Assembly (NCBI RefSeq): GCF_016464365.1
Contig: NZ_JADCUC010000002.1
Span: forward strand, 124,001-188,000
Direction of reading: 5' to 3'
DNA from: Sandaracinobacteroides hominis
GTDB lineage: Bacteria; Pseudomonadota; Alphaproteobacteria; Sphingomonadales; Sphingomonadaceae
Length of the DNA stretch: 64,000 nt
Both the position numbers and the translations under genes were made by a program. Position 1 is the first letter of the stretch. Every line of letters begins with the position of its first letter. The notes beneath the pieces were generated by a model that saw only the letters and a list, made by a program, of their open reading frames with translations, was not told where the DNA came from and did not search any database. Shown here in pieces: positions 29,769 to 38,225 of the stretch.

Positions 29769-30854
29769 ATGCAACAGACAGGACAGCTTGTCGCCGAACG
29801 GGCGGCGGGCGTCGAAGGCGATATGGGGCCGCTGGGGCACCCCCGGCTGCACCTGTTCGACGAGGTGCGGCCGCTGTTCGCTTCCACCGGGTTGCCGCCG
29901 GAGCCCGACAACTACGAGCTGCTGTATCTGCATGTGAGCGGCGCTGACCCCACATTGTCGCGCGAGGTGGAGCGGGCGCTGGCGGCAGGCGAGCTGGGAC
30001 CGATACAGGTGCAGGCGCTGCGCAAGGCGCATCTGGGCGACATCGCCGCCGCCGAACTGCAGCTGCTGGTGGAGGCCGCACAGGGAAGCGCGCAGGCGCT
30101 TGCCGGGCGGCTGCGGGCAGGCGCGGACGATCTGCGCGCCTATGACGATGCGATTTCCCGCGGTGACGCCGAACTGGCGGCGCAGCGCTCGGCGCAGGAG
30201 CTGGCCGAGCTGGTGCAGCGACTTAGGCGAGCGAATGCGTTGATGATGGCGTCGAACCGGCGGCTGGAGGCGGATATTTCCTCGGCCTCGCTGGAAACGG
30301 CGAAGCTGCTGGACCGGCTGGAGGCGGCCGAGCGCAGCGCACGGGCCGACCCGCTGACCGGATTGCTGAACCGGCGCGGGCTGGACGATGCCCTGCAACG
30401 GGCGTTGAAAACGGCGCTGGCCGACGGCGAACCGCTGACCGTGGCGATGGTGGACATCGACCATTTCAAGCGGGTCAATGACCAGTGGGGACATGCCATC
30501 GGCGACGAAGTGCTGCGCTGCGTGGCGACGCATCTTTCCACCCACGCCCGGCGGCTTGCCGGCGAGGCCGGATTCGCCGCACGGCATGGCGGCGAGGAAT
30601 TCCTGGTGGCGCTGCCGGGCCTGGGGCTGCGCGAAGCCTGCGCCGCCATCGACAACGCTCGCGCCGTGCTGGCCCGACAAGTGCTGCGCCGCGCCGACGA
30701 CGGGGCAAGCCTGGGCCGGGTGAGCTTTTCCGCCGGCGTGGCGCTGCTGCGCGCGGGCGATACGGTGGAGGCGATTATCGATCGGGCCGATTCGGCGCTG
30801 TATGCGGCTAAGCGCGCCGGGCGGGATCGGGTTTTGCCTGAACGGCGGGTTTGA
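29769..30854 (+). CDS. Diguanylate cyclase (GGDEF domain)
   Basis: A 361-residue protein with a C-terminal GGDEF domain that should make cyclic di-GMP. The active-site loop is GGEEF (HGGEEFLVALPG), with the metal Asp in VAMVDIDHFKRVND and the DPLTGLLNRRGL entry motif. No I-site RxxD is visible right before GGEEF (the sequence is GEAGFAARH), so product inhibition may be absent. The N-terminal 190 residues (FDEVRPLFASTGLPPEPDNYELLYLHVSG split by helices) form an uncharacterised sphingomonad-type helical region with a coiled coil near 150-190, and no membrane helix. The ATG at 29823, after GAAGG, is an alternative start. Confidence 0.88.
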   Translation: MQQTGQLVAERAAGVEGDMGPLGHPRLHLFDEVRPLFASTGLPPEPDNYELLYLHVSGADPTLSREVERALAAGELGPIQVQALRKAHLGDIAAAELQLLVEAAQGSAQALAGRLRAGADDLRAYDDAISRGDAELAAQRSAQELAELVQRLRRANALMMASNRRLEADISSASLETAKLLDRLEAAERSARADPLTGLLNRRGLDDALQRALKTALADGEPLTVAMVDIDHFKRVNDQWGHAIGDEVLRCVATHLSTHARRLAGEAGFAARHGGEEFLVALPGLGLREACAAIDNARAVLARQVLRRADDGASLGRVSFSAGVALLRAGDTVEAIIDRADSALYAAKRAGRDRVLPERRV

Positions 30855-30873
30855 CCGTTGAGGGCGGGTGAAA

Positions 30874-30936
30874 GCAGGGGCTCTGCCCCTGCACCCCGGA
30901 AGGGGTTTTGACCCCTTCACCCCTTTAGTTTTTTAG
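30874..30936 (+). terminator. Double hairpin with T-run after the GGDEF gene
   Basis: Stem 1: GCAGGGGC / GCCCCTGC (30874-30881, 30885-30892). Stem 2: AAGGGGT / ACCCCTT (30900-30906, 30911-30917). These are followed by TTTAGTTTTTTAG. The second stem plus T-run looks like a rho-independent terminator for the rightward gene. The GGGGCTCTGCCCC block is a motif I associate with sphingomonad intergenic repeats. Confidence 0.65.
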
Positions 30937-30978
30937 TTTGACTTGGGTTCAAATCTCATGGGTGGTGCGGCGGTATTG

Positions 30979-31020
30979 ATTGCGCCTTCGGCGCGAGCGG
31001 ACCCGCGCCGAAGGCGCAAT
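30979..31020. repeat. 17-base perfect inverted repeat, REP-like
   Basis: The arms 30979-30995 and 31004-31020 are perfectly complementary around an eight-base loop. Each arm also contains its own small GCGCC-TTC-GGCGC hairpin, so the element can fold as one long stem or a cruciform. It lies between convergent genes. Confidence 0.75.
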
Positions 31021-31103
31021 AAACCACCGTCGCGCGCGCTGAGCTTGCCGACAGAGTTCCAACCTTGAGGGCGCAGGGGGCAGAGCTCTTGGCCGCCGGA
31101 GGC

Positions 31104-32327
31104 TTAAAGCGCCGCCTTCAGCGCCTCCACCAGATCCGTCTTTTCCCAGCTGAAGCCGCCGTCGGCGTCCGGCGTGCGACCGAAATGGCCGTAGGCGGCA
31201 GTGCGTTGGTAGATCGGGCGGTTGAGGCCGAGGTGGGTGCGGATGCCTTTGGGGGTGAGGCGGACAAGGCGGGGGAGGATTTCCTCCAGCCGGCTTTCCT
31301 CGACATTGCCGGTGTGGTGCAGATCGACATAGACCGAGAGCGGTTCGGCGACGCCGATGGCGTAGCTGAGCTGGATGGTGCAGCGGCGGGCGAGGCCGGC
31401 GGCGACCACATTCTTGGCGAGGTAGCGGGTGATATAGGCGGCCGAGCGGTCAACCTTGGTCGGATCCTTGCCGGAGAAGGCGCCGCCGCCGTGCGGGGAG
31501 GCGCCGCCGTAGGTGTCGACGATGATCTTGCGTCCGGTGACGCCGGCGTCGCCATCGGGGCCGCCGATTTCGAAGCGGCCGGTGGGGTTCACGTGGATCA
31601 CCGTTTCGGGCGTCACGAAACCCTTGGGCAGGATGTCGGTGAAGACGCCGGTCACATAGTCGCGCAGCTGGGCGTAGAGCTTGGGGTCGCCTTCGTTGTT
31701 GTGGAAATAATAGCCCGGCGCGTGCTGGGTGGAGACGACGAGGGCGGTGGCGCGGACCGGCACTTCATTCTCGTAGGCGAGGGTCACCTGGCTCTTGGCG
31801 TCGGGCTCGAGAAAGGGGGCGCGGCCGGCATGGCGGTCTTCGGCCATGCGCTTCAGGATCTTGTGCGAATAGTCGAGCGTGGCCGGCATCAGATCGGGCG
31901 TTTCGTCGGTGGCGTAGCCGAACATGATGCCCTGGTCGCCGGCGCCTTCGTCCTTGTTGCCGCTTTCGTCGACGCCCTGGGCGATATGGGCCGACTGCGG
32001 GTGCAGGTGGTTTTCAAAGACCAGGTTCTGCCAGTGGAAGCCGTCCTGCTCGTAGCCGATGGTCTTTACGGTTTCGCGGACGGCGGCCTGGATTTCCTCC
32101 TGTGCGCCCGGGGCCCAATTGCCTTCGCGGTCGATCATGCCCTTGCCCCGGACTTCGCCGGCCAGCACCACGCGGTTGGTTGTCGTCAGCGTTTCGCAGG
32201 CGACGCGGGCTTCGGGATCTTTTGCCAGGAACAGATCGACGACGGTGTCGGAAATCTGGTCGGCGACCTTGTCAGGATGACCTTCGGAAACCGATTCAGA
32301 GGTGAAGATGAAGCTGCTGCGGGCCAT
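31104..32327 (-). CDS. metK: S-adenosylmethionine synthetase
   Basis: A 407-residue enzyme that makes S-adenosylmethionine from methionine and ATP. Signature stretches are [25 protein letters not shown] (the methionine-binding loop) and [19 protein letters not shown]. The ATG at 32325-32327 follows AAGGAG at ideal spacing, so the longer frame to 32384 is discarded. It lies 69 bases downstream of lnt on the same strand, and an ArsR-type operator-like palindrome overlaps the end of lnt, which suggests its own promoter. Confidence 0.97.
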   Translation of the reverse strand: MARSSFIFTSESVSEGHPDKVADQISDTVVDLFLAKDPEARVACETLTTTNRVVLAGEVRGKGMIDREGNWAPGAQEEIQAAVRETVKTIGYEQDGFHWQNLVFENHLHPQSAHIAQGVDESGNKDEGAGDQGIMFGYATDETPDLMPATLDYSHKILKRMAEDRHAGRAPFLEPDAKSQVTLAYENEVPVRATALVVSTQHAPGYYFHNNEGDPKLYAQLRDYVTGVFTDILPKGFVTPETVIHVNPTGRFEIGGPDGDAGVTGRKIIVDTYGGASPHGGGAFSGKDPTKVDRSAAYITRYLAKNVVAAGLARRCTIQLSYAIGVAEPLSVYVDLHHTGNVEESRLEEILPRLVRLTPKGIRTHLGLNRPIYQRTAAYGHFGRTPDADGGFSWEKTDLVEALKAAL

Positions 32328-32382
32328 GAACACTCCTTGGAAGGGTGGCACGGCTAGACCCATCGGGCGCCTTTGGCAAGAC

Positions 32383-32402
32383 ACATAAAGAAATGCTTAT
32401 GT
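32383..32402. promoter_or_regulatory. Palindromic operator-like site upstream of metK
   Basis: The 20-base site ACATAAAG-N4-GCTTATGT-like has perfect ACATAA / TTATGT outer halves eight bases apart, 56 bases before the metK start and overlapping the lnt stop. It resembles the ACATAAAGA-type sites I recall for ArsR-family methionine-cycle regulators (SahR/SamR) of Proteobacteria. A weak TTGCCA-N17-TAGCCG promoter lies just downstream. It could instead be a small RNA hairpin. Confidence 0.4.
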
Positions 32403-33959
32403 CTTTCTGCGAGCAATCCAAGCGCCCAGCGCGAGGAGCAGGAGGGCGAACAGGCCGGGTGCGGCGAGGCCAAGCTGTGCAAAGGGAGTGGCGGCGAGCG
32501 GGGCCGGAGCGCGGACGCGCAGGGTGGCGGGTTGATGGCGGGCGGTTGTTTCCAGCAGCTCGCCGCGCGGGCCGATCACGCCGGATATGCCGGTGGGGGT
32601 TACGCGGACAACGGGCAGGCCTTCCTCGATGGCGCGGAGGCGGGCCTGCGCGTGGTGCTGCGGCGGACCGGATGCGCCGAACCAGGCGTCGTTGGAGACG
32701 GTCAGGATCATCTCCGGCCGGTCGCCATGGTCGACGATGGCGCCGGGGAAGATGATTTCGTAGCAGATGTTGGGAGCGATCGCCGGAAGGCCGGGCAGGT
32801 GCCAGGTGACGGGGCCGGGACCGGGCCAGAAATCGAGATCGCCGGGCACGAGGCGGGAGAGGCCGAGCGGCTCGGCGAGCCAGCGGAGGGGGAGGTATTC
32901 GCCGCCGGGGACGAGGTGCGCCTTGTCGTAGCGGGCGAGGATCTTGCCGGTGGAGTCCAGCGCGTAGAGGCTGTTGCGGGCGCCTTGCAGCTCGCCGTTT
33001 GCGGCGCGCTCCACCGCCACGCCTCCGGTGAGGAGCAGGGTGCCGGGAGCGAAGCCTTCGACCAGCAGGGCGCGCAGCTGCGGGTCTTCCTCCAGCGGGA
33101 ACTCGACCGTTGCTTCGGGCCAGATGACGGCGGCAGGCGGGGCGCCGGTGGCGAGCGCGGCACGGGTCTGGCGGACGGCGTCCTCTACGCTGCGCTGCAG
33201 ACCGCCTTCGACATGCTTGTCGGAAATCTCGGTGCCGGGTTGCACCAGCAGAAGTTCCGGGCCGGTTGCGGCGGGAAGCGGCTTCTGGATGCGCGGCACG
33301 GCGATGCCGATCAGCAGCAGCAGCGGGAAGACGAGGACGAGGCCGAGCCGCCCCGGTTCGCCGCGGGCACCCAGAAGCGCGGCGAGGCTGCCTCCGGCGA
33401 GGATGGCGAGTGCAGAAAGCCCATTGGCGCCGATCAGCGCCGCCAGCTGCGCGACGCCCGAAAGCTGCAGCCAGCCGGCGCCGAGCGGATTCCAGGCGAA
33501 GCCGCTGAAGAGGGCGCCGCGGAGGATTTCGGTGAGCAGGAAGAGGGCGGCGAAATAGAGCGTGAGCGGGACGAGGCGGGTGCTGAGGCGGCGGGCGGCG
33601 AGTGCGGCAAAGGCCGGGTAGAGGGCGAGGAACAGCGACAGGCCGGCAACGGCGACCCAGCCCAGCCAGACCGGCATCTGCGACTGATAGGTGAAGGCGG
33701 TGGCAATCCAGGTGAGGCCGACGAGGAAGTTGCCGAAGCCGAAGGCGAGGCCGAGCCCGAAGGCGATGCGGGTGCTGCGCGCGGCGAGGAGGAGCAGCAG
33801 GAGAGCGCTGCCGAGCACCGGGCCAGCGATGCTGCCGACCGGCTCGAAGCCCAGGGCCGAGAGCAGGCCGGCTGCGAAGGCGAGCGCCAGCGCTGCCCAG
33901 CCGGGGAGATTTGCGAGGGTCGCCTTGAGCGGCGCAAGCGGTTCGGCCGGAGCGTTCAT
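32397..33959 (-). CDS. lnt: Apolipoprotein N-acyltransferase
   Basis: A 520-residue inner-membrane enzyme that adds the third acyl chain to the N-terminal Cys of lipoproteins. About seven N-terminal membrane helices (with FEPVGSIAG and FLVGLTWIATAF) precede a nitrilase-like periplasmic domain. The catalytic triad positions are visible: Glu in VIWPEATVEFP, Lys in YDKAHLVPGGEYLPLRW, and Cys in PNICYEIIFP. A last helix and a basic tail (ARRKT) follow. I start at the ATG at 33957-33959; the longer frame to 34148 would overlap the divergent trmJ. The usual alphaproteobacterial order lnt-metK is kept. Confidence 0.94.
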   Translation of the reverse strand: MNAPAEPLAPLKATLANLPGWAALALAFAAGLLSALGFEPVGSIAGPVLGSALLLLLLAARSTRIAFGLGLAFGFGNFLVGLTWIATAFTYQSQMPVWLGWVAVAGLSLFLALYPAFAALAARRLSTRLVPLTLYFAALFLLTEILRGALFSGFAWNPLGAGWLQLSGVAQLAALIGANGLSALAILAGGSLAALLGARGEPGRLGLVLVFPLLLLIGIAVPRIQKPLPAATGPELLLVQPGTEISDKHVEGGLQRSVEDAVRQTRAALATGAPPAAVIWPEATVEFPLEEDPQLRALLVEGFAPGTLLLTGGVAVERAANGELQGARNSLYALDSTGKILARYDKAHLVPGGEYLPLRWLAEPLGLSRLVPGDLDFWPGPGPVTWHLPGLPAIAPNICYEIIFPGAIVDHGDRPEMILTVSNDAWFGASGPPQHHAQARLRAIEEGLPVVRVTPTGISGVIGPRGELLETTARHQPATLRVRAPAPLAATPFAQLGLAAPGLFALLLLALGAWIARRKT

Positions 33960-34020
33960 GGCCGGGGCATAGCGGTGCGCGGACTCGACGGGAAGCGCGC
34001 AATCGGCGACAGGCGGCGGC

Positions 34021-34746
34021 ATGACATCCCCCGCCATGATATTGGTGCGCCCGCAGCTGGGCATGAACATCGGCATGGCCGCGCGTGCGATGGGCAATTT
34101 CGCCCTTTCCGACCTGCGGCTGGTCTCCCCCCGCGACGGCTGGCCCAATCCGGATGCCGGGCCGCCGGCATCGGGCGCTGATCATGTGCTGGAGGCGGCG
34201 ACCGTGCACGAGAGCGTGGCGGACGCGCTGCACGACTGCGAGCTGACCTTTGCGACGACGGTGCGGCCGCGCGACATGCCGAAGCCGGTGGTGACGCCGA
34301 AGGAAGCCGCGTTGATGATCCGCGAGGCGGCGGCGAAGGGCATGCGATCCGGCATCTTGTTCGGGCCGGAGCGTTCGGGGCTGACGGCCGACGATCTGGC
34401 GCCGGTTTCCACCATCATCACCTGCCCGGTGAACCCCGGCTTTGGTTCCCTGAACCTGGCGCAGGCGGTGCTGCTGACGGGGTATGAATGGTTTCAGGCG
34501 GCAGCGCCGGAGCGGGCGCCGCCGCCGGAGCATATGCCGGCGCCGCATGGCGAGGTGGCCGGGCTGATCGAGCATCTGAATGCGGCGCTGGAGGAGGCCG
34601 GATATTTCCATATCCCGGATCGGACGCCGGCGACCCAGCGCATGCTGGCGCAGATGCTGACCCGGCCGGGTTTCAGCATGGAGGAAGTACGGACGCTGCG
34701 CGGGATCATCCGCGCGCTGGCCGAGGTGCGGCGCCGGCGCATCTGA
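34021..34746 (+). CDS. trmJ: tRNA (cytidine/uridine-2'-O-)-methyltransferase, TrmJ type
   Basis: A 241-residue SPOUT-class RNA methyltransferase that should methylate the ribose at tRNA position 32. Motif 1 is VRPQLGMNIGMAARAMGNF, motif 2 is GILFGPERSGLTADDL, and motif 3 is NPGFGSLNLAQAVLLTGYE, which forms the knot that binds SAM. The C-terminal helical extension (about residues 175-241) fits TrmJ rather than the shorter TrmL. It is divergent from lnt by 61 bases and ends convergent with ctrA. Confidence 0.88.
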   Translation: MTSPAMILVRPQLGMNIGMAARAMGNFALSDLRLVSPRDGWPNPDAGPPASGADHVLEAATVHESVADALHDCELTFATTVRPRDMPKPVVTPKEAALMIREAAAKGMRSGILFGPERSGLTADDLAPVSTIITCPVNPGFGSLNLAQAVLLTGYEWFQAAAPERAPPPEHMPAPHGEVAGLIEHLNAALEEAGYFHIPDRTPATQRMLAQMLTRPGFSMEEVRTLRGIIRALAEVRRRRI

Positions 34747-34922
34747 AGGTGCGGAAGCACCGGGCCTGAGGCGCGTTTCGGCAGCTCAGGCCCGGCGAAG
34801 TTACCATCCAACCCTGAATGGCAAACTGGTGTGTTGCCTGTTTGGCCGTTGGACGGGCTTCCGACCGTCCCGACCTTTCGGCAAGTCCGGGAACTAGCGC
34901 CTCGCGCTGATCCCGGCCGCCT
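34747..34922. other. Convergent gap between trmJ and ctrA with inverted repeat
   Basis: A ten-base perfect inverted repeat (34761-34770 and 34785-34794, 14-base loop) lies 15 bases after the trmJ stop, and a six-base GGACGG/CCGTCC hairpin follows near 34852. Neither has a T-run. No ORF is supported. The long repeat could serve both convergent transcripts. Confidence 0.55.
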
Positions 34923-35777
34923 TCAGGCGTCGTTGGCGATCGTGTAGCCGCGGCCCCAGACCGTCTCGATCAGCGGCTCGGCGCCGGCTTCGGAGAGCTT
35001 GCGGCGGAGCTTGCAGATGAAGACGTCGATGATCTTCATCTCCGGCTCGTCGCGGCCGCCATAGAGGTGGGCGAGGAACATTTCCTTGGTCACCGTCATC
35101 CCGCGCCGGGTGGCGAGGAATTCGAGGCAGGCGTATTCCTTGCCGGTCAGCGCAACGGTCACGCCGTTTACGGAGGCGCGGTGCGCCACCAGGTCCAGCG
35201 TGAGCCTGCCCAGCTGCAGTTCCTGCGGGGCGGCCGAGCGGGCGCGGCGCAGCACGGCGTGGATGCGGGCAATCAGCTCGTCGCGGTTGAAGGGCTTGGT
35301 GACGAAGTCGTCGGCGCCGCCCATGAAATTCTCGATCTTCGCTTCGACGTCGGATTCACCCGAAAGGATGATGACCGGCGTGTCGGGGCGCATCTGGTGC
35401 AGCTGTTGCAGCACCTGCCCGCCTGACATGTCGGGGAGCGACAGATCCAGCACCACCACGTCGAAGCGATAGGCGCGGGCGAGATCCAGCGCGTCTTCGC
35501 CGAAGGCGGTGACGTAGACGGTGAAGCCCGACAGCTCCAGCGTGCGCGACAGCGCGTCCGACAGCAGCCGGTCGTCCTCTACCAGCAGCAGGCGGGTGGT
35601 GCGGCCGGGGGCAGCGAAGCGGGCGCGGCTGGCGGTGGGGCGGTCTGCGCCCAGGCTGGCGCCCAGAACCACCTCGTCCGAGGTCAGCGTGTCGCCGCCA
35701 AGGCTGCCGTTCACGCGGATGCCGCCGATTTCGTTGCGCGGGTCGCTCGAAGTGCCTGGCTTGGGGATACTCATCAT
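34923..35777 (-). CDS. ctrA: Cell-cycle response regulator CtrA, with a 60-residue N-terminal extension
   Basis: An OmpR-class response regulator. The receiver runs from about residue 61 (LLLVEDD) with phospho-acceptor Asp111 in VVLDLSLPDMSG, Ser in ILSGES and Lys in VTKPF. The DNA-binding domain ends TKEMFLAHLYGG, MKIIDVFICKLRRKL and IETVWGRGYTI, the hallmark of CtrA. Asp111 lies exactly 60 residues beyond Asp51 of Caulobacter CtrA, so everything before residue 61 is additional and looks disordered. The ATG at 35775-35777 has an AGGA site; a GTG further in is a possible alternative. In other alphaproteobacteria CtrA controls division, flagella and DNA methylation. Confidence 0.93.
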   Translation of the reverse strand: MMSIPKPGTSSDPRNEIGGIRVNGSLGGDTLTSDEVVLGASLGADRPTASRARFAAPGRTTRLLLVEDDRLLSDALSRTLELSGFTVYVTAFGEDALDLARAYRFDVVVLDLSLPDMSGGQVLQQLHQMRPDTPVIILSGESDVEAKIENFMGGADDFVTKPFNRDELIARIHAVLRRARSAAPQELQLGRLTLDLVAHRASVNGVTVALTGKEYACLEFLATRRGMTVTKEMFLAHLYGGRDEPEMKIIDVFICKLRRKLSEAGAEPLIETVWGRGYTIANDA

Positions 35778-35863
35778 GAATGTGTCCTATGCTTGTACAA
35801 GTCGGCGCCCGTTTCCGGTGCCGGGTCGCCAGATCCGAAGACCTCCGATCAAATCCCGCCCGA

Positions 35864-36304
35864 TCAGATACCGAAGGAACGGCAGAGGTCGGTGCGGCCC
35901 ATGTCTGCGTTGGTGAGGCGGGCGCGCTCCGTCTCGCGTGGCTTCACCGGATAATCGCGGTAGAGCTGGATGCGCGTGACGCGCAGACCGGGGATGCCGG
36001 CGCGGTCGATCGATTCCTGCCACAGCTCCAGCTCTTCCGGCGAAAGACGATAGCGGGCGCAGGCCTCGGCAGAGGTCAGCAGCCCACCGCGGATGGCGGC
36101 GATCACTTCGGCCTTGCGGCGAACGACCCAGCGGCGGGTATCCGGCGGCGGCAGCGTGGCCATGGTGACCGGCTGGCCCATCGGGCCGGGAACGGAGGTG
36201 GGGCGGACGACATCGCTGCGGGCGCCATCGGCGCTGTGCGACACCGGTTGCGACCGGCTGGTGTCTTCGATCGGTCGCCTGCTGGCGGCCTCTTGCTTCA
36301 ACAT
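35864..36304 (-). CDS. sciP: SciP-like CtrA inhibitor (DUF1153)
   Basis: A 146-residue protein whose core (about residues 44-118) reads [20 protein letters not shown], then [21 protein letters not shown] and a [22 protein letters not shown]-like end. This is the DUF1153 helix-turn-helix of SciP, the small Caulobacter protein that binds CtrA and blocks its recruitment of RNA polymerase. The core is about 90 residues; the remaining N- and C-terminal tails are extra. It lies 86 bases upstream of ctrA on the same strand, so the regulator and its likely antagonist may share a transcript. Function is inferred from the family. Confidence 0.85.
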   Translation of the reverse strand: MLKQEAASRRPIEDTSRSQPVSHSADGARSDVVRPTSVPGPMGQPVTMATLPPPDTRRWVVRRKAEVIAAIRGGLLTSAEACARYRLSPEELELWQESIDRAGIPGLRVTRIQLYRDYPVKPRETERARLTNADMGRTDLCRSFGI

Positions 36305-36557
36305 AGTTTTGACCCTTGCTCTTCCGACAAAGCAGTTACGAATACGCTCTACACTTCGACGAAAGCGGTCAGGCTTCTCGGGCCTGGCGGCTCTTGCGCT
36401 TTCGCCGGGCTGGCCCCATTTCGGGGGCCAATCCGGTGACAGCCGGGAGCTGCATCCGTTTCCGTCTCACCGGGCGTTGCGTGCCTCTCCTTGCAACGGC
36501 CGATCTCCGGCTGCCTTGAGACCGCCGGTAAGCCTTGGTAGCGGAAACCTGAGCAAA
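36305..36557. other. Divergent region between sciP and mnmA
   Basis: About 250 bases without a supported gene. Promoters for the sciP-ctrA pair and for mnmA should lie here. A CtrA-like half-site TTAAC (36574-36578) next to a GAATC (GANTC methylation-type) site lies just inside the mnmA start chosen here, and would be intergenic if mnmA starts later. Evidence for regulation is weak. Confidence 0.35.
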
Positions 36558-37742
36558 GTGGTGCAAAGCATTGTTAACGGAATCCTGGAGATCGACCCCG
36601 TAAACGGGGACGGTGGCTCTGCGTCTGCGTTGCAACAGGCTTTGGCGCTGGCCTCGTCGCGCTTGCCTGCGCCCGGCTCGCGGGTGGTTGTGGCGATGTC
36701 GGGGGGTGTCGATTCCAGCGTCGTCGCGGCGCTGGCGCATGCCCATGGCTGCGAAACTATCGGTGTAACTCTAAGGCTTTCCGACAGTGACGCTGCCCCT
36801 TCGCGCGCGGGGGCCTGCTGTGCGGGGTCCGATATTGCCGATGCCCGCGCTGTCGCCGACGCTCGCGGCTTTGCCCATTATGTGCTGGACTATGTCAGCG
36901 CCTTCCGGTCGGAGGTGATGGACGCCTTTGCCGATTCCTATCTGGCGGGGCGGACCCCGGTGCCCTGCATCAGTTGCAACCAGACCGTGAAGTTTCGTGA
37001 CTTGCTGGGGGTGGCCGAAGAATTGGGGGCCGAAGCGCTGCTGACCGGCCATTATGTGCAGAGGATCGACGGCGAATCGGGGCCGGAACTGCATCGGGCG
37101 AAAGATCCGGCAAAGGATCAGAGCTATTTCCTGTTTGCGACGACGGGGCCGCAGCTGGGGCGGCTGGGCTTTCCGCTGGGCGGGCTGGACAAGCCGACGG
37201 TGCGGCTGCTGGCGGAGCATTTCGGCCTGCGCGTGGCGAACAAGCCGGACAGCCAGGATATCTGTTTCGTGCCGAACGGCGATTATCGCGCCGTGGTGCT
37301 GAAGCTGCGACCCGAGGCGGATGCGCCGGGCGACATCGTCGATCTGCAGGGCCGGGTGCTGGGCCGCCATGCCGGGCTGGTGGGCTTCACCGTGGGCCAG
37401 CGGCGCGGCATCGACGTGGGAGGTCAGGCCGAGCCGCTATATGTGGTTCGGCTGGAGCCCGAGGCGAACCGGCTGGTGGTCGGGCCTCGCGCCGCGCTCG
37501 CCGTTTCCACCGTTGAGCTGGACGGGCTGAACTGGCTGGCCGGCGAGATTCCGGCGGACGGACTGGATGTGGAAGTGAAGCTGCGCTCGATGGCGCCGCT
37601 GGCAGCTGCGCGGCTGTTTGGCGGGGAAAAGCCGCGGCTGGAGCTGGCCCAGCCGCAATTCGGGGTTTCGCCCGGGCAGGCGGCGGTCTGCTATGCGGGC
37701 AGCCGTACGCTGGGTGGCGGGTTCATCTCTGCCGCCAGCTAG
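36558..37742 (+). CDS. mnmA: tRNA 2-thiouridylase MnmA
   Basis: A 394-residue enzyme that thiolates uridine 34 of Glu, Gln and Lys tRNAs. The PP-loop is [17 protein letters not shown], the first catalytic Cys lies in [14 protein letters not shown], the second in [13 protein letters not shown], and [10 protein letters not shown] is a family signature. The start is uncertain: I take the GTG at 36558-36560, but this leaves 45 residues before the PP-loop, more than usual, and a TTG near 36630 would give a more typical N-terminus. The TAG stop shares CTAG (37739-37742) with the stop of the convergent thioesterase. Confidence 0.93.
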   Translation: MVQSIVNGILEIDPVNGDGGSASALQQALALASSRLPAPGSRVVVAMSGGVDSSVVAALAHAHGCETIGVTLRLSDSDAAPSRAGACCAGSDIADARAVADARGFAHYVLDYVSAFRSEVMDAFADSYLAGRTPVPCISCNQTVKFRDLLGVAEELGAEALLTGHYVQRIDGESGPELHRAKDPAKDQSYFLFATTGPQLGRLGFPLGGLDKPTVRLLAEHFGLRVANKPDSQDICFVPNGDYRAVVLKLRPEADAPGDIVDLQGRVLGRHAGLVGFTVGQRRGIDVGGQAEPLYVVRLEPEANRLVVGPRAALAVSTVELDGLNWLAGEIPADGLDVEVKLRSMAPLAAARLFGGEKPRLELAQPQFGVSPGQAAVCYAGSRTLGGGFISAAS

Positions 37743-38200
37743 GGCCGGCGCAGGCTTTCCAGTTCGGTTCGGAGGGCGTCCGGGATGGCATCGGGGCGGC
37801 GGTCTTCTCCCAGGTTCACCATCACGCTTTCCGCCAGCGCGAAGGCCTTTCCGTGCTGGAACAGGCCCATCGCCAGCCGGTAGCTGCTGCGGCCGACGCC
37901 GAGGATGGCGAAGGCCCCCTCGACCGGTTCGGGATATTCGCCTTCGGCCAGATAGTCGATGGAGAGGTGGGCGATCATCACCTGCGCCGCCCGGCGGTGG
38001 CCGTGTTCGGCCCCGCGCGTGCGCGCGTGCAGGGCACTGAGGCTTCGCACGCGCACTTCCTCGAACAGCCGGGCGATTGCCGTGTTGTTGAGGTGGGCGT
38101 TGGTATCCATATCGCCATAACGGGTCTGCAGGGTCAGCCGGCTGGCGTAGGCGGCCGCCTGCAGCCGCCAGACGGCCTCCTTCATCCCCGCCATTTTCAT
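37739..38200 (-). CDS. Acyl-CoA thioesterase, hotdog fold (4HBT/YbgC-like)
   Basis: A 153-residue hotdog-fold protein. [25 protein letters not shown] contains the D-x-D/N-x-x-H-x-N-N active-site pattern of 4-hydroxybenzoyl-CoA thioesterase-like enzymes. The N-terminus reads MKMAGMKEA because of a small ATG-rich duplication, so several starts are possible; I take the ATG at 38198-38200 behind AAGG. It lies 25 bases downstream of the P450 gene and is probably co-transcribed, so it may act on the CoA ester of a P450-oxidised acid. The substrate is unknown. Confidence 0.82.
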   Translation of the reverse strand: MKMAGMKEAVWRLQAAAYASRLTLQTRYGDMDTNAHLNNTAIARLFEEVRVRSLSALHARTRGAEHGHRRAAQVMIAHLSIDYLAEGEYPEPVEGAFAILGVGRSSYRLAMGLFQHGKAFALAESVMVNLGEDRRPDAIPDALRTELESLRRP

Positions 38201-38225
38201 CCCTGCCACCTTGGTCTCCGCAACG

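Larger units (their letters stand above)
30855..31103. other. Convergent intergenic region between the GGDEF gene and metK
   Basis: This 249-base stretch holds no gene. It contains two stacked hairpins and a T-rich run just after the GGDEF stop, and a separate 17-base perfect inverted repeat, both listed on their own. The remainder up to the metK stop shows nothing I can name. Confidence 0.7.

Noticed and set aside
30946-30968. A tRNA T-arm-like GGGTTCAAATCT sequence
   Set aside because: The preceding 50 bases cannot form D and anticodon arms or an acceptor stem, and the T-stem pairs poorly. Chance match.
32328-32396. Possible SAM riboswitch in the metK leader
   Set aside because: I could not fit the conserved cores of SAM-I, SAM-II or SAM/SAH riboswitches to this short leader. 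The palindromic protein-binding site is the better explanation.
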